Source: Rhizobium albus (GTDB taxonomy: Bacteria; Pseudomonadota; Alphaproteobacteria; Rhizobiales; Rhizobiaceae). Taken from it: a stretch of DNA of 64,000 bases. Made by a program: the position numbers and the translations under genes. A model generated the notes under the pieces. That model was not told where the DNA came from, did not search any database, and was given only the letters and a program-made list of their open reading frames with translations. Position 1 is the first letter of the stretch. Each line of letters begins with the position of its first letter. Location: contig BSNO01000004.1 in assembly GCA_030160035.1 (NCBI GenBank), positions 620,001 through 684,000 of the forward strand. Direction: 5' to 3'. This document shows, piece by piece, positions 8,463 to 16,765 of this stretch.

Positions 8463-9445
8463 GGTGTGTTCCCCCAGTCGTCTCGTGCTTGTTGCCCGCC
8501 AAACTGCCAAACCGAAATCAGACCGTCAAGAAACAACTTCTGATCGGTAAAAGCTGACAGAACCTGGCTTCCAAGAGCGGAATTGCCGAACATTCCACCG
8601 ATGAGGCCAGCTGCTGCCTGGCCGAAGAGCAGGCCACGCGAGCGCTCGGGCTCCCAGTCGACGATATCGAGATTGGTGTCGATGTCACGCGTGCCGAGAT
8701 AGGCGCGCACTTCGTCCTCCGCGCCGATGGCGTCGACCAGGCCGTTCTGAAGCGCCTGACGTCCGGTAAAGATCGACCCGTCGGCGATCGCAAGTGTCTC
8801 CGGCCGCGACATGTTGCGCCGCTCGGCCACCAGATCGACGAACCAGTCGTAGGAATCGGCGACGAGCCGGCCGATCATTTCTTCGGCTTCAGGATTTGCG
8901 GGCGAAAAAGGCGAGGGCTCTGCCTTGAGCGGCGACGATTTCACGGCGCCTACGCTGACGCCGATATTGTCGAGGAGCTCGGAAATATTGCCGTATTGGA
9001 AGATCACGCCGATCGACCCGACGATGGAAGCCTCGCCGGCAACGATGTGGTCGGTGGCGCTGGCGATCATGTAGCCGGCAGAAGCGGCAAGCCCGCGCAC
9101 TTCGGCGACGACGGGTTTGACGGCGGAAATGTCCCGCACCGCCTTATAGAGCACCTCGCCGCCATAGGTGGTGCCACCGGGGGACTCGATGCCGATGACG
9201 ACGGCCCGAACGTTTGGATCATCGCGGACGTCCTCGAGCCGTTCCAGCAGGTCTTCATTTGCCGTGATGACCCCGGAAACCATGACGCGCGCAATATGGG
9301 ACCGTGCCTTCTCACCGCGCTCGGCAAACCCACCGGCATAGGTGAGGCCGACGACGAGCAGCACGACGGCCAGCAGGCCGACGATGCGCCAGAAGGTCAG
9401 TTTGCGTCTGAGCCGCCGACGATCGGCGATGCCAGATTGGTCCAA
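8459..9445 (-). CDS. sppA: Signal peptide peptidase SppA (short form)
   Basis: Inner-membrane serine protease of the S49 family that degrades cleaved signal peptides. 328 residues, the short (36K) form with one catalytic domain. A membrane helix occupies about residues 18-40. The nucleophile serine lies in [13 protein letters not shown], preceded by the [10 protein letters not shown] block; the general-base lysine is expected about 50 residues later, in the [13 protein letters not shown] region. It precedes ihfB with overlapping stop and start codons, a common arrangement in Proteobacteria. Confidence 0.94.
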   Translation of the reverse strand: MDQSGIADRRRLRRKLTFWRIVGLLAVVLLVVGLTYAGGFAERGEKARSHIARVMVSGVITANEDLLERLEDVRDDPNVRAVVIGIESPGGTTYGGEVLYKAVRDISAVKPVVAEVRGLAASAGYMIASATDHIVAGEASIVGSIGVIFQYGNISELLDNIGVSVGAVKSSPLKAEPSPFSPANPEAEEMIGRLVADSYDWFVDLVAERRNMSRPETLAIADGSIFTGRQALQNGLVDAIGAEDEVRAYLGTRDIDTNLDIVDWEPERSRGLLFGQAAAGLIGGMFGNSALGSQVLSAFTDQKLFLDGLISVWQFGGQQARDDWGNTP

Positions 9446-9620
9446 GATAACAATCCTTTCACGTGATCCCGTGGCCGGTTTCCATACCAGAGCCGCAACC
9501 GCTGCGCCATGACGGCAGAGGAAATATCGCTGACGCTTCCGTCGTCGACTGGTCGGTCAACGGCAAAATAACCATATTGGCGCACAAGGTCGAAGTGCGA
9601 CGGATCAAAAGAGCGGCGAA

Positions 9621-10301
9621 ATGGCAGTGAGTGGTGAGGCAATGGCGGATGGCAGCGGTACGGAAATCAGCCGTGCTGCACGCGAATACCGCAAGGGGCA
9701 GCGCCATTCCGCATGGGTGAAACGGCTCAAGATTTTGCTGCCGGTGGTGTCGATCGGCCTTGCGGTCGCGTTCGTCGTTGTCTCAATTGCTTTTCGGGTG
9801 ACTCCCGCCGACATCGTCTTCGATCGCATGACGATGGAAAATGGCGTCATCGTCATGGAAAATCCGGCGCTCTCCGGACAGAACGACGATCGCCGGACCT
9901 TCACGATGAACGCCGCGCGTGCCACCCAGAATGTCGCGACGCCCGATGTCATCACCTTGAACGACATCAAAGCGGAACTGCCCGTCGGCGACGATGAGAT
10001 CGCAAGCGTCGAGGCCGAGCGCGGAATCTATGACCGTCTGCTCGAAACCCTGGTGCTCGATGCACCCTTCACGGTGCGTGCGACCGGAGGCCTTGAAGTC
10101 GATCTTCAATCCGCCAGGTTCGACATGGGTGTCGGGGCCATGGAAACCAATGACGGTGTTGTCATCCGCAATGGCAAGACGTCTCTTGTTGCGCAGTCTG
10201 TTCGGATCAGGGATAACGGCGCGATCATAGTTTTCGAGCGTGACGTGCGGATGATTATCGATCCGTCGACGCTGAGCAGCCGCGAAGAAAGCGCCGACTG
10301 A
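9621..10301 (+). CDS. lptC: LPS export ABC transporter periplasmic protein LptC
   Basis: Bitopic inner-membrane protein that receives lipopolysaccharide from the LptBFG transporter and passes it to LptA. 226 residues with a short cytoplasmic tail, one membrane helix (about 35-58) and a periplasmic beta-jellyroll domain; FTMNAARATQN and IKAELPVGDDE fit the family. It is followed 1 bp later by lptA and then lptB, the usual alphaproteobacterial order. Confidence 0.9.
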   Translation: MAVSGEAMADGSGTEISRAAREYRKGQRHSAWVKRLKILLPVVSIGLAVAFVVVSIAFRVTPADIVFDRMTMENGVIVMENPALSGQNDDRRTFTMNAARATQNVATPDVITLNDIKAELPVGDDEIASVEAERGIYDRLLETLVLDAPFTVRATGGLEVDLQSARFDMGVGAMETNDGVVIRNGKTSLVAQSVRIRDNGAIIVFERDVRMIIDPSTLSSREESAD

Positions 10302-10302
10302 T

Positions 10303-10872
10303 ATGTCTTCCATGAATTTCTATACTTCGTCGCTCGCCCGTCCGACGCGTTATGCAGCCTTTGTCCTTGCAGCGCTCGCCCTGTCGGTGCCGTCTCTTCA
10401 GGCGCAGACGGTCGAGCGGCAAAGCTCCAGGTTCGCTTTGTCCGAGGATCAGCCGATCCAGATCGAAAGCGACGAACTGCAGGTCAGCGAAAGCAACGGC
10501 CGCGCCGATTTCACCGGCAATGTAAATGTCGTTCAGGGCGAGATGGTGCTGAAGTCGGGCGCCATGACCGTGTTCTACAGCGGCGACAGCGGCTCTGTAT
10601 CCACCGGAACGGCGGCGATCGAGCGCATCGAATTGCGCAACGACGTGCTTCTTCAGTCCGGCGAGCAGACTGCGACCGCGGACGCCGGCACCTACGACAT
10701 GTCGAACGAAATCCTGACATTATCCGGCGACAGGGTCGTTCTGTCGGAAGGCGACAACGTCCTCGTCGGGTGCAAGCTGACGGTCGAGGTCGCCAACGGC
10801 AATGCACGCCTCGAAAGCTGCGGGAACCGGGTGCAGATCCAGTTGAACCCAGCCTCGCGGCCTTCGGAATAA
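10303..10872 (+). CDS. lptA: LPS transport periplasmic protein LptA
   Basis: 189-residue periplasmic bridge protein of the Lpt pathway. An N-terminal signal sequence (about residues 1-32, ending LQAQT) is followed by an OstA/LptA beta-taco domain with QIESDELQVSES, GRADFTGNVNVVQGEMVL and the cysteine pair LVGCKLTVEV...RLESCGNRVQ near the C-terminus. A second ATG three codons in (10312) is an equally possible start. It sits 1 bp after lptC and 21 bp before lptB. Confidence 0.92.
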   Translation: MSSMNFYTSSLARPTRYAAFVLAALALSVPSLQAQTVERQSSRFALSEDQPIQIESDELQVSESNGRADFTGNVNVVQGEMVLKSGAMTVFYSGDSGSVSTGTAAIERIELRNDVLLQSGEQTATADAGTYDMSNEILTLSGDRVVLSEGDNVLVGCKLTVEVANGNARLESCGNRVQIQLNPASRPSE

Positions 10873-10893
10873 CGGCCTCAAGGACCCATCCTC

Positions 10894-11688
10894 TTGCTGA
10901 ATTCTCTCTTCAACCGGGGAGCGCCGCCGGCGCGCGACAGCGATGCGCCATCCGAGGCGCGTTACCAGGGCACGCTGATCGCGAGAGGCCTGACCAAGAG
11001 CTACAAGTCGCGCGCCGTCGTAAACGGCGTTTCCCTCGGTGTGCGTCGCGGCGAGGCGGTAGGCCTTCTCGGGCCCAACGGCGCCGGCAAGACGACGTGT
11101 TTCTACATGATCACGGGGCTCGTTCCGGTCGACAAGGGCACGATCGAGATCGACGGTTTCGATGTGACGCAGATGCCGATGTATCGCCGTGCCCGGCTCG
11201 GCGTCGGTTACCTGCCGCAGGAAGCGTCGATCTTTCGCGGCCTGAGTGTCGAGGAAAATGTTCGCGCCGTTCTCGAGGTGGTCGAGCCTGACCGGAAGAA
11301 GCGGTCCGAAAAGCTCGCCTCGCTGCTGGAAGAATTCCACATCGACCATCTCGCGAAATCGCCATCGATCGCGCTGTCCGGTGGTGAGCGGCGTCGCCTC
11401 GAAATCGCCCGGGCACTGGCCTCCGACCCGACCTTCATGCTGCTCGACGAGCCATTTGCCGGCGTCGATCCGATCGCAGTCGCCGACATTCAAAATCTGG
11501 TCCGCCACCTGACCAAGCGCGGCATCGGTGTTTTGATCACCGACCACAATGTGCGCGAAACGCTCGGCCTCATCGACCGGGCCTACATCATCCACCAGGG
11601 CGCGGTGCTCACCCATGGGCGGCCGGATGAAATCGTGGCCAACCCGGACGTTCGCCGCCTGTATCTGGGCGAACAGTTTACGCTTTAA
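10894..11688 (+). CDS. lptB: LPS export ABC transporter ATP-binding protein LptB
   Basis: ATPase that drives lipopolysaccharide extraction from the inner membrane together with LptF and LptG (not in this window). 264 residues with a ~25-residue N-terminal extension beyond the E. coli protein. Walker A is GPNGAGKTT (60-68), the Q-loop is GYLPQEASIFR, the signature is LSGGERRR and Walker B is FMLLDEPFAGVDP, followed by the switch histidine in LITDHNVRET. The best start is a TTG at 10894; no closer ATG preserves the N-terminus. It is followed by rpoN, as in most Proteobacteria. Confidence 0.95.
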   Translation: MLNSLFNRGAPPARDSDAPSEARYQGTLIARGLTKSYKSRAVVNGVSLGVRRGEAVGLLGPNGAGKTTCFYMITGLVPVDKGTIEIDGFDVTQMPMYRRARLGVGYLPQEASIFRGLSVEENVRAVLEVVEPDRKKRSEKLASLLEEFHIDHLAKSPSIALSGGERRRLEIARALASDPTFMLLDEPFAGVDPIAVADIQNLVRHLTKRGIGVLITDHNVRETLGLIDRAYIIHQGAVLTHGRPDEIVANPDVRRLYLGEQFTL

Positions 11689-11765
11689 GCACAATGTCGC
11701 AGAAATCTGCTTTGACTTGACCCGGATCGGGAAAAAAGCAATTTTTGGGCCACATCACTTTGGTC

Positions 11766-11781
11766 GTGCGGCAAGCCGCAC
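11766..11781. repeat. Inverted repeat in the rpoN leader
   Basis: GTGCGGC (11766-11772) and GCCGCAC (11775-11781) form a perfect 7-bp dyad with a 2-nt centre, 32 bp before the rpoN start codon. As RNA it would need to open to a 4-nt loop or larger; as DNA it could be a protein-binding site. No assignment is possible from sequence. Confidence 0.45.
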
Positions 11782-11813
11782 CGAGCGTCGCGTTTCCGGA
11801 GTTCGTTTCAGTC

Positions 11814-13391
11814 ATGGCACTGTCGGCAAGCCTGCAATTGCGCCAGAGCCAATCACTGGTGATGACCCCGCAGCTCATCCAGTCGATCCGGTTGCTGCAA
11901 CTGACCCATATCGAGCTCAACCGCTTCATCGAGCAGGAAGTCGAAAAGAACCCCCTGCTGGAATTGGCGGGTGACGACGGGGACATGCACGCAAACGACT
12001 TCGGTCGCTCAGGTGAGCGTCGGTCGGACGACGGCGACAGGCGCGATGATGCAGCCGGGGACGGAGCCTTTGCCGACGGCGATGCCGATTGGGCTAAAAA
12101 CGGCCTGACACCGGATGGTGAGTTCGTGTCCGAGCGCCTCGATGCGAATTACGATAATGTTTTTCCCGACGATGGCGAGCCCCAAAAAGCCGCGTCGCCC
12201 GAATTCCTCGACAGCTGGAAATCGATGCCTGGCGCGAACGGCTCCGGTGCCGGCGACATCCATGATCTCGACGAGTTCGTCGCGGCCGCAACGACGCTGC
12301 GCGACCATGTCGAGGCCGAGATCGCGCTGTCCATTGCCGATCCCATCGAGCGCGCCATCGCGGCTGAGATCGCCGATCATCTGGACGATGCGGGCTATGT
12401 CGATTTCGACGCGGCTGCGATGGCCGAGCGCCTGGGCGTTTCGTCCGATGTGATCACGGCCGTGCTCGCTCGGTTGCAGCGCATGGACCCACCCGGGTTA
12501 TTCGCACGGTCGCTGAAAGAATGCCTCGCACTGCAGCTGAAAGCGCGTGATCGGCACGACCCGGCCATGGCGTGCCTTCTGGAGAACCTTGAATTGCTGG
12601 CGCGGCGGGATTTTGCAGCACTGCGCAAGCTCTGCGGCGTCGACGATGAAGACATCCTCGACATGCTGGGCGAAATCCGCGCGCTGGACCCGAAGCCGGG
12701 CTTGGCCTTCCAGAAGGGCAGCGTCGAGACGATCGTGCCCGATGTCATGGTCCGCCAGGCCGCGGAGGGCGGCTGGCATGTGGAGCTGAGCCCCGACGCT
12801 TTGCCGCGCGTGCTCGTCAACCAGACCTATTACGCCAATGTCAGTCGCATCGCCGGCAAGAGCCCCGAAGACCAGGCGTTCCTCGCCGAATGCCTGCAAA
12901 GCGCCAATTGGCTGACGCGCAGCCTCGATCAGCGCGCCCGCACCATCATGAAGGTGGCAAGCGAGATCGTCCGGCAGCAGGACGCGTTTCTGCTGCATGG
13001 CGTCAGCCATTTGCGGCCGCTCAATCTGCGCGCCGTCGCCGACGCGATCGGCATGCATGAATCGACCGTCAGCCGCGTCACCTCCAACAAATACATGATG
13101 ACGCCGCGCGGCGTGTTCGAGCTGAAGTATTTCTTCACTGTCTCGATCGCCTCGTCCGAAGGCGGGGACGCCCATTCGGCCGAGGCCGTGCGGCAAACGA
13201 TTCGGAAAATGATCGGCGCGGAAGCGGCAGATGCGGTTCTTTCCGATGACGATATCGTCAAGGTGCTGAAGGATCGGGGCATCGATCTCGCCCGCAGGAC
13301 CGTCGCGAAGTACCGGGAATCGATGAACATTCCCTCGTCGGTCCAGCGCCGACGGGAAAAGAAGGCGCTCATGGCAAGCGTCGCTTCCTAG
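11814..13391 (+). CDS. rpoN: RNA polymerase sigma-54 factor
   Basis: Alternative sigma factor for activator-dependent promoters controlling nitrogen use and related functions. 525 residues. Region I is MALSASLQLRQSQSLVMTPQ and on (about 1-50), followed by an acidic, low-complexity region II (about 60-130), the core-binding domain, the helix-turn-helix LRAVADAIGMHESTVSRVTS and the diagnostic RpoN box ARRTVAKYRE near residue 503. The ATG at 11814 is chosen over an in-frame codon at 11745 because region I begins there. ptsN and hpf follow, the conserved rpoN-hpf-ptsN order. Confidence 0.97.
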   Translation: MALSASLQLRQSQSLVMTPQLIQSIRLLQLTHIELNRFIEQEVEKNPLLELAGDDGDMHANDFGRSGERRSDDGDRRDDAAGDGAFADGDADWAKNGLTPDGEFVSERLDANYDNVFPDDGEPQKAASPEFLDSWKSMPGANGSGAGDIHDLDEFVAAATTLRDHVEAEIALSIADPIERAIAAEIADHLDDAGYVDFDAAAMAERLGVSSDVITAVLARLQRMDPPGLFARSLKECLALQLKARDRHDPAMACLLENLELLARRDFAALRKLCGVDDEDILDMLGEIRALDPKPGLAFQKGSVETIVPDVMVRQAAEGGWHVELSPDALPRVLVNQTYYANVSRIAGKSPEDQAFLAECLQSANWLTRSLDQRARTIMKVASEIVRQQDAFLLHGVSHLRPLNLRAVADAIGMHESTVSRVTSNKYMMTPRGVFELKYFFTVSIASSEGGDAHSAEAVRQTIRKMIGAEAADAVLSDDDIVKVLKDRGIDLARRTVAKYRESMNIPSSVQRRREKKALMASVAS

Positions 13392-13647
13392 GCTTTCAGC
13401 TTCCCCGAGTGCCGGTTCGCCTTGCTTGACAGGCCATTCTGCGGCGCGTACACGCCCCGCCATTCGTGGAACCGGCAGTATCAAAGTGCATGAGGCTGCG
13501 TTCCGAAAAGATAACCGCCGACGGCCGGACGAGATGCGCGAGCCAAGCGCCGCGAAGGACCGGACCGATTACGAGGTCTGCGCTTGGATGGCGCTCGACC
13601 TTGGCATAAGCTGACACCGCAAGTCACAGAATAAGAAAGGGCTCTCC

Positions 13648-14223
13648 ATGAGCGTGCGCGTGTCTGGAAAACATATGGAAATCGGCGAAGCCTTCCGTAC
13701 CAGGATCGAGGACAAGATCCAGGATGCGGTGAGCAAGTATTTCGACGGAGGATATTCCAGCCAGGTGACGGTCGAGAAATCCGGGTCGCGCTTCACCGCC
13801 GATTGCAAGATTCATCTCGATACGGGCGTGGTAATGCAGGCGACCGGGGAAGGACAGGAGCCGCAGTTCGCATTCGATGGCGCTTCGGAGCGCCTGGAGA
13901 AGAGACTGCGCCGCTACAAGCGCCGTTTGAAGGACCATCACGCCGGCAACGGCCAGAGCAAGATGATGGAACTGCCCTACACGGTTATGGACAGCGGCTC
14001 CGACGAGGACGACGAAATTCCTGAGGATTACGCGCCCGTCATTGTCGCCGAGAGCTCAAAAGTGGTAAGAACCATGTCGGTCGCAAGCGCAGTGATGGCG
14101 CTGGACATGACGGATGAACCGGTTCTGATTTTTCGCAATGCCGGCAACGATGCCCTCAACGTGGTTTACCGCCGGACAGATGGCAACATTGGCTGGGTCG
14201 ACGCAGCCAACAATAAATCCTGA
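13648..14223 (+). CDS. hpf: Ribosome hibernation promoting factor, long form
   Basis: 191-residue protein that dimerises idle 70S ribosomes into 100S particles. The N-terminal S30AE domain (about 1-100) starts MSVRVSGKHMEIGEAFRTRI; the C-terminal dimerisation domain (about 130-188) has VVRTMSVASAVMALDMTDEP and ALNVVYRRTDGNIGWV. A good GAAAGGG ribosome site precedes the ATG. The 256 bp between rpoN and hpf contain TTGACA at about 13429 with only a weak -10 candidate, so its own promoter is possible but unproved. Confidence 0.94.
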   Translation: MSVRVSGKHMEIGEAFRTRIEDKIQDAVSKYFDGGYSSQVTVEKSGSRFTADCKIHLDTGVVMQATGEGQEPQFAFDGASERLEKRLRRYKRRLKDHHAGNGQSKMMELPYTVMDSGSDEDDEIPEDYAPVIVAESSKVVRTMSVASAVMALDMTDEPVLIFRNAGNDALNVVYRRTDGNIGWVDAANNKS

Positions 14224-14239
14224 CGAGTTGATGCGTAAT

Positions 14240-14262
14240 GTCCGCCCCTTTTTGGGGCGGAC
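14240..14262. repeat. Perfect hairpin between hpf and ptsN
   Basis: GTCCGCCCC (14240-14248), a TTTTT loop and GGGGCGGAC (14254-14262) form a 9-bp GC-rich stem. There is no T-run after the stem, so this looks like a processing or attenuation structure between hpf and ptsN rather than a factor-independent terminator. Confidence 0.6.
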
Positions 14263-14298
14263 GTTCGATGTCGCCGGGATGATACGCGAGGAATAGGA

Positions 14299-14763
14299 AT
14301 GGCTTTGGCTGATCTGCTTGCCCCGGACGCGGTGATACCCGCGCTGAAGGCAAACTCGAAGAAACAGCTCCTTCAGGAACTGGCTTCGAAAGCCGCCCAA
14401 ATCACCGGATTGACCGAACGGGAAATCTTCGAGGTCATTCTTCAGCGCGAACGGCTCGGCTCAACCGGTGTGGGGAACGGCATCGCCATCCCACACGGAA
14501 AATTGACGACGCTGCCTGGAATCGTCGGTGTTTTTGCGCGTCTCGATCAACCGATCGACTTCGAAGCGCTCGACGATCAGCCCGTCGACCTCGTATTCCT
14601 GTTGCTTGCTCCGGAGGGTGCGGGTGCGGATCACCTCAAGGCACTGTCGCGCATTGCACGCGTGCTGCGGGATCAGGACACGGTCGCAAAGCTGCGTGCG
14701 AGCGACCAGGCGTCGGCGATCTATACCTTCCTGACCCAGGACGAGGCGTCGAACGCCGCCTGA
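14299..14763 (+). CDS. ptsN: Nitrogen PTS phosphocarrier EIIA(Ntr)
   Basis: 154-residue EIIA(Man/Fru)-like regulatory domain, terminal phosphate acceptor of the PtsP-PtsO-PtsN chain; its phosphorylation state signals nitrogen and potassium status. The phosphorylatable histidine is H66 in GIAIPHGKL. Family features GSTGVGNGIA and VDLVFLLLAPEGAGADHLKAL are present. It sits after rpoN and hpf in the conserved order and may be transcribed with them through the hairpin at 14240. Confidence 0.95.
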   Translation: MALADLLAPDAVIPALKANSKKQLLQELASKAAQITGLTEREIFEVILQRERLGSTGVGNGIAIPHGKLTTLPGIVGVFARLDQPIDFEALDDQPVDLVFLLLAPEGAGADHLKALSRIARVLRDQDTVAKLRASDQASAIYTFLTQDEASNAA

Positions 14764-14808
14764 TGAGGGCAGCGTCGAAGACGCCGCCCTCGTGTATCAA
14801 TGCAAGCG

Positions 14809-15096
14809 TCAGTGAACGCTGACGGTGCTCAAGTCGTTTTCGGCTGCCTTGAAGAAGGCGCTGGACCGGCTGTCGCTCAGGAGGATCGGCGTACCGTCGG
14901 CACCGAATAGACCCCAAAGGTCGAGTCCGGGTTCCAGATCCGGTGCCTGAGGGAACTTCTTGGACACGTCTTCCGACCGCATCTTGCGGATATAGCCGAC
15001 TTCGCCATTGCCGAGATCGGCAAGCTCGTTCGCGCTAATCTTCGCTGCCAGCTCGGCGCCGGCGGCATCTCGCGATGTCAATTCCTTGAAAGCCAT
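14809..15096 (-). CDS. DUF1150 family small protein
   Basis: 95-residue protein of an alphaproteobacterial family of unknown function. Recognisable features are GEVGYIRKMRSEDV and LWGLFGADGTPILLSDSR. It lies 56 bp downstream of the hsp20 gene on the same strand, an arrangement common in rhizobia, so it is probably part of the same heat-induced transcript. No catalytic residues or membrane segments are visible. Confidence 0.85.
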   Translation of the reverse strand: MAFKELTSRDAAGAELAAKISANELADLGNGEVGYIRKMRSEDVSKKFPQAPDLEPGLDLWGLFGADGTPILLSDSRSSAFFKAAENDLSTVSVH

Positions 15097-15152
15097 GGCA
15101 TTTCTCCAAACGGGCCGCTCGATCGAAGATCGACTCGCGCGCCCTGCATATT

Positions 15153-15578
15153 TCAGTCTCGAACCGAAATATTAATTTTCTTCACCAGTCGCTGCGGTTC
15201 CGGACGGGCAAGATCAATGGAAAGCAGTCCATTGTTCAACTCCGCAGAGAGAACTTCGATCCCATCCGCCAACACGAAAATGCGTTGGAACTGTCGCGCG
15301 GCAATACCGCGGTGCAGATAATCACGCTCTTCGGTATCGACCTGACGGCCGCGGATGATCAGTTGGTTCTCTTCGGTGGTCACATCCAGCTGGTCGTCGC
15401 TGAAGCCAGCGACGGCTACCGTGATGCGCAACCTGTCTCCGATGCCGTCACGTGGGGAGATCCGCTCGATATTGTAGGGCGGATATCCATCACTCGCCTT
15501 GGCGAGACGCTCCAGCGTCTTTTCCATCGTGTCGAAGCCGAGCAGCAGCGGGCTCGAAAAGGGAGTTATGCGTGACAT
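15153..15578 (-). CDS. Small heat shock protein, Hsp20/alpha-crystallin family
   Basis: 141-residue ATP-independent holdase. The N-terminus MSRITPFSSPLLLGFDTMEK and the alpha-crystallin domain (about 35-130), including GIAARQFQRIFVLADGIEV and the GLLSIDLARPEP strand, match the rhizobial Hsp20 group. The ATG at 15578 is chosen because it fits the family N-terminus and follows an AAGGA ribosome site; an in-frame codon at 15608 lies inside the leader. Upstream are a sigma-32-type promoter and a ROSE-like thermometer hairpin, so both transcription and translation should rise with heat. Confidence 0.94.
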   Translation of the reverse strand: MSRITPFSSPLLLGFDTMEKTLERLAKASDGYPPYNIERISPRDGIGDRLRITVAVAGFSDDQLDVTTEENQLIIRGRQVDTEERDYLHRGIAARQFQRIFVLADGIEVLSAELNNGLLSIDLARPEPQRLVKKINISVRD

Positions 15579-15644
15579 CGTCTGCCAGTCCTTGCACGAA
15601 GCGACCATTCAGGCGGAGACCCTTAGAGGGCGGCATCTCCGTTG
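15579..15644 (-). promoter_or_regulatory. ROSE-like RNA thermometer in the hsp20 leader
   Basis: On the minus strand the leader contains TCGCTT (15599-15604), a 5-nt loop and the ribosome site AAGGA (15589-15593). They pair as U-A, C-G, C-G, U-A, U-A with one G left unpaired on the 5' arm. This U-Y-G-C-U against AGGA pairing with an extra G is the hallmark of ROSE elements. Three further pairs extend the stem. A second hairpin lies upstream, with GGAGA/TCTCC arms (15615-15619 and 15636-15640). The 5' boundary is estimated from the promoter. Confidence 0.65.
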
Positions 15645-15650
15645 CTCTCA

Positions 15651-15679
15651 ATATGGGTGGCGGATTGCTGCACTGCAAG
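15651..15679 (-). promoter_or_regulatory. RpoH (sigma-32) type promoter for hsp20
   Basis: Read on the minus strand: CTTGCA (15674-15679), a 16-nt spacer and CCCATAT (15651-15657). This matches the heat-shock sigma pattern CTTGAA / CCCATNT with acceptable spacing and places the start of transcription about 65 nt before the hsp20 ATG. Confidence 0.65.
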
Positions 15680-15743
15680 CGGCTTGCGGCGAGGGGCCGG
15701 CAAGGATAGGCGTTGCCGGAAAGAGACCAGGACCTGATACGAC

Positions 15744-16694
15744 ATGCACAGCGGCACGACGCGCAAAATCATCATCGATACCGATCCGGGACAGGACGAC
15801 GCAGCCGCAATTTTGCTGGCGCTGGCAAGCCCGGAACTCGACATTCTCGGCATTACGGCGGTGGCCGGCAACGTTCCGCTCGACTGGACGACGCGCAACG
15901 CACTGATCATCTGCGAATTGGCGGGACGTACCGACATTCCTGTTTACGCTGGCGCCCATGCACCGTTGAAGCGTCCGCTTGTGACGGCGGAACACGTTCA
16001 CGGCAAGACCGGGCTCGACGGTCCGCTGCTCGATGAGCCCGTCGGCAAGCTTCAGGATGAGGGCGCGGTCGATTTCATCATCCACACGCTTCTTGCCGAA
16101 GAGACAGGCACGGTCACGCTCTGTGCGTTGGGGCCGCTCACCAATCTGGCGCTGGCTCTTCAAAAAGCGCCGGAGATCGCCGGCCACATTGCCGAGATCG
16201 TCCTGATGGGCGGCGGCTTCTTCGAAGGCGGCAACATCACGCCTGCCGCTGAATTCAACATCTATGTCGATCCGGAAGCGGCGGATGTGGTGTTTCGCGC
16301 CGGCGTGCCGATCGTGATGATGCCGCTCGACGTCACGCACAAGGTGCTGACCACCCGTGCCCGCACTGAGGCAATCGCCGCGCTCCCTTCGAAGGCTACG
16401 CGAGCGCTTGCCGAAATGCTGGTGTTCTTCGAGCGTTTCGACGAGCAGAAATACGGTTCCGACGGTGCGCCGCTGCATGATCCTTGCGTCATCGCCTATC
16501 TGCTGCGCCCCGAGCTTTTCGCCGGACGTTTCTGCAACGTCGAGATCGAGACTGCCTCGGATCTGACGCGTGGCATGACGGTCGTCGACTGGTGGCATGT
16601 CACCGACCGGGCGCCGAACGCGACCGTCATGCGGGAGGTGGATGCCGAGGGCTTCTTCGCCCTTCTGACGGAACGTCTCGCTACCTATTCCTGA
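15744..16694 (+). CDS. Inosine/uridine-preferring nucleoside hydrolase
   Basis: 316-residue hydrolase that cleaves the N-glycosidic bond of ribonucleosides. The calcium-binding N-terminal signature IIIDTDPGQDDAAAIL (about 8-23) is present, as are VLMGGGFFEGGNITPAAEFN (substrate and metal contacts) and a C-terminal DVTHKVL block. Substrate preference within the family cannot be told. It runs divergently from hsp20; the spacer holds the hsp20 promoter. Confidence 0.93.
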   Translation: MHSGTTRKIIIDTDPGQDDAAAILLALASPELDILGITAVAGNVPLDWTTRNALIICELAGRTDIPVYAGAHAPLKRPLVTAEHVHGKTGLDGPLLDEPVGKLQDEGAVDFIIHTLLAEETGTVTLCALGPLTNLALALQKAPEIAGHIAEIVLMGGGFFEGGNITPAAEFNIYVDPEAADVVFRAGVPIVMMPLDVTHKVLTTRARTEAIAALPSKATRALAEMLVFFERFDEQKYGSDGAPLHDPCVIAYLLRPELFAGRFCNVEIETASDLTRGMTVVDWWHVTDRAPNATVMREVDAEGFFALLTERLATYS

Positions 16695-16765
16695 GCGGCC
16701 GCAATGGCGCCCGGGCATCGAGATAGGCTATAGCGCTTCTGGGAAACTGGGGCCGGCATGATTCC

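Noticed and set aside
9397-9642. Possible small minus-strand gene upstream of sppA
   Set aside because: The 81-residue frame overlaps the starts of both sppA and lptC and resembles no family I know; the interval is better explained as a divergent promoter region.
13392-13647. Small genes between rpoN and hpf
   Set aside because: Short frames on both strands lack ribosome sites and any family match; the region is better read as the hpf promoter and leader.
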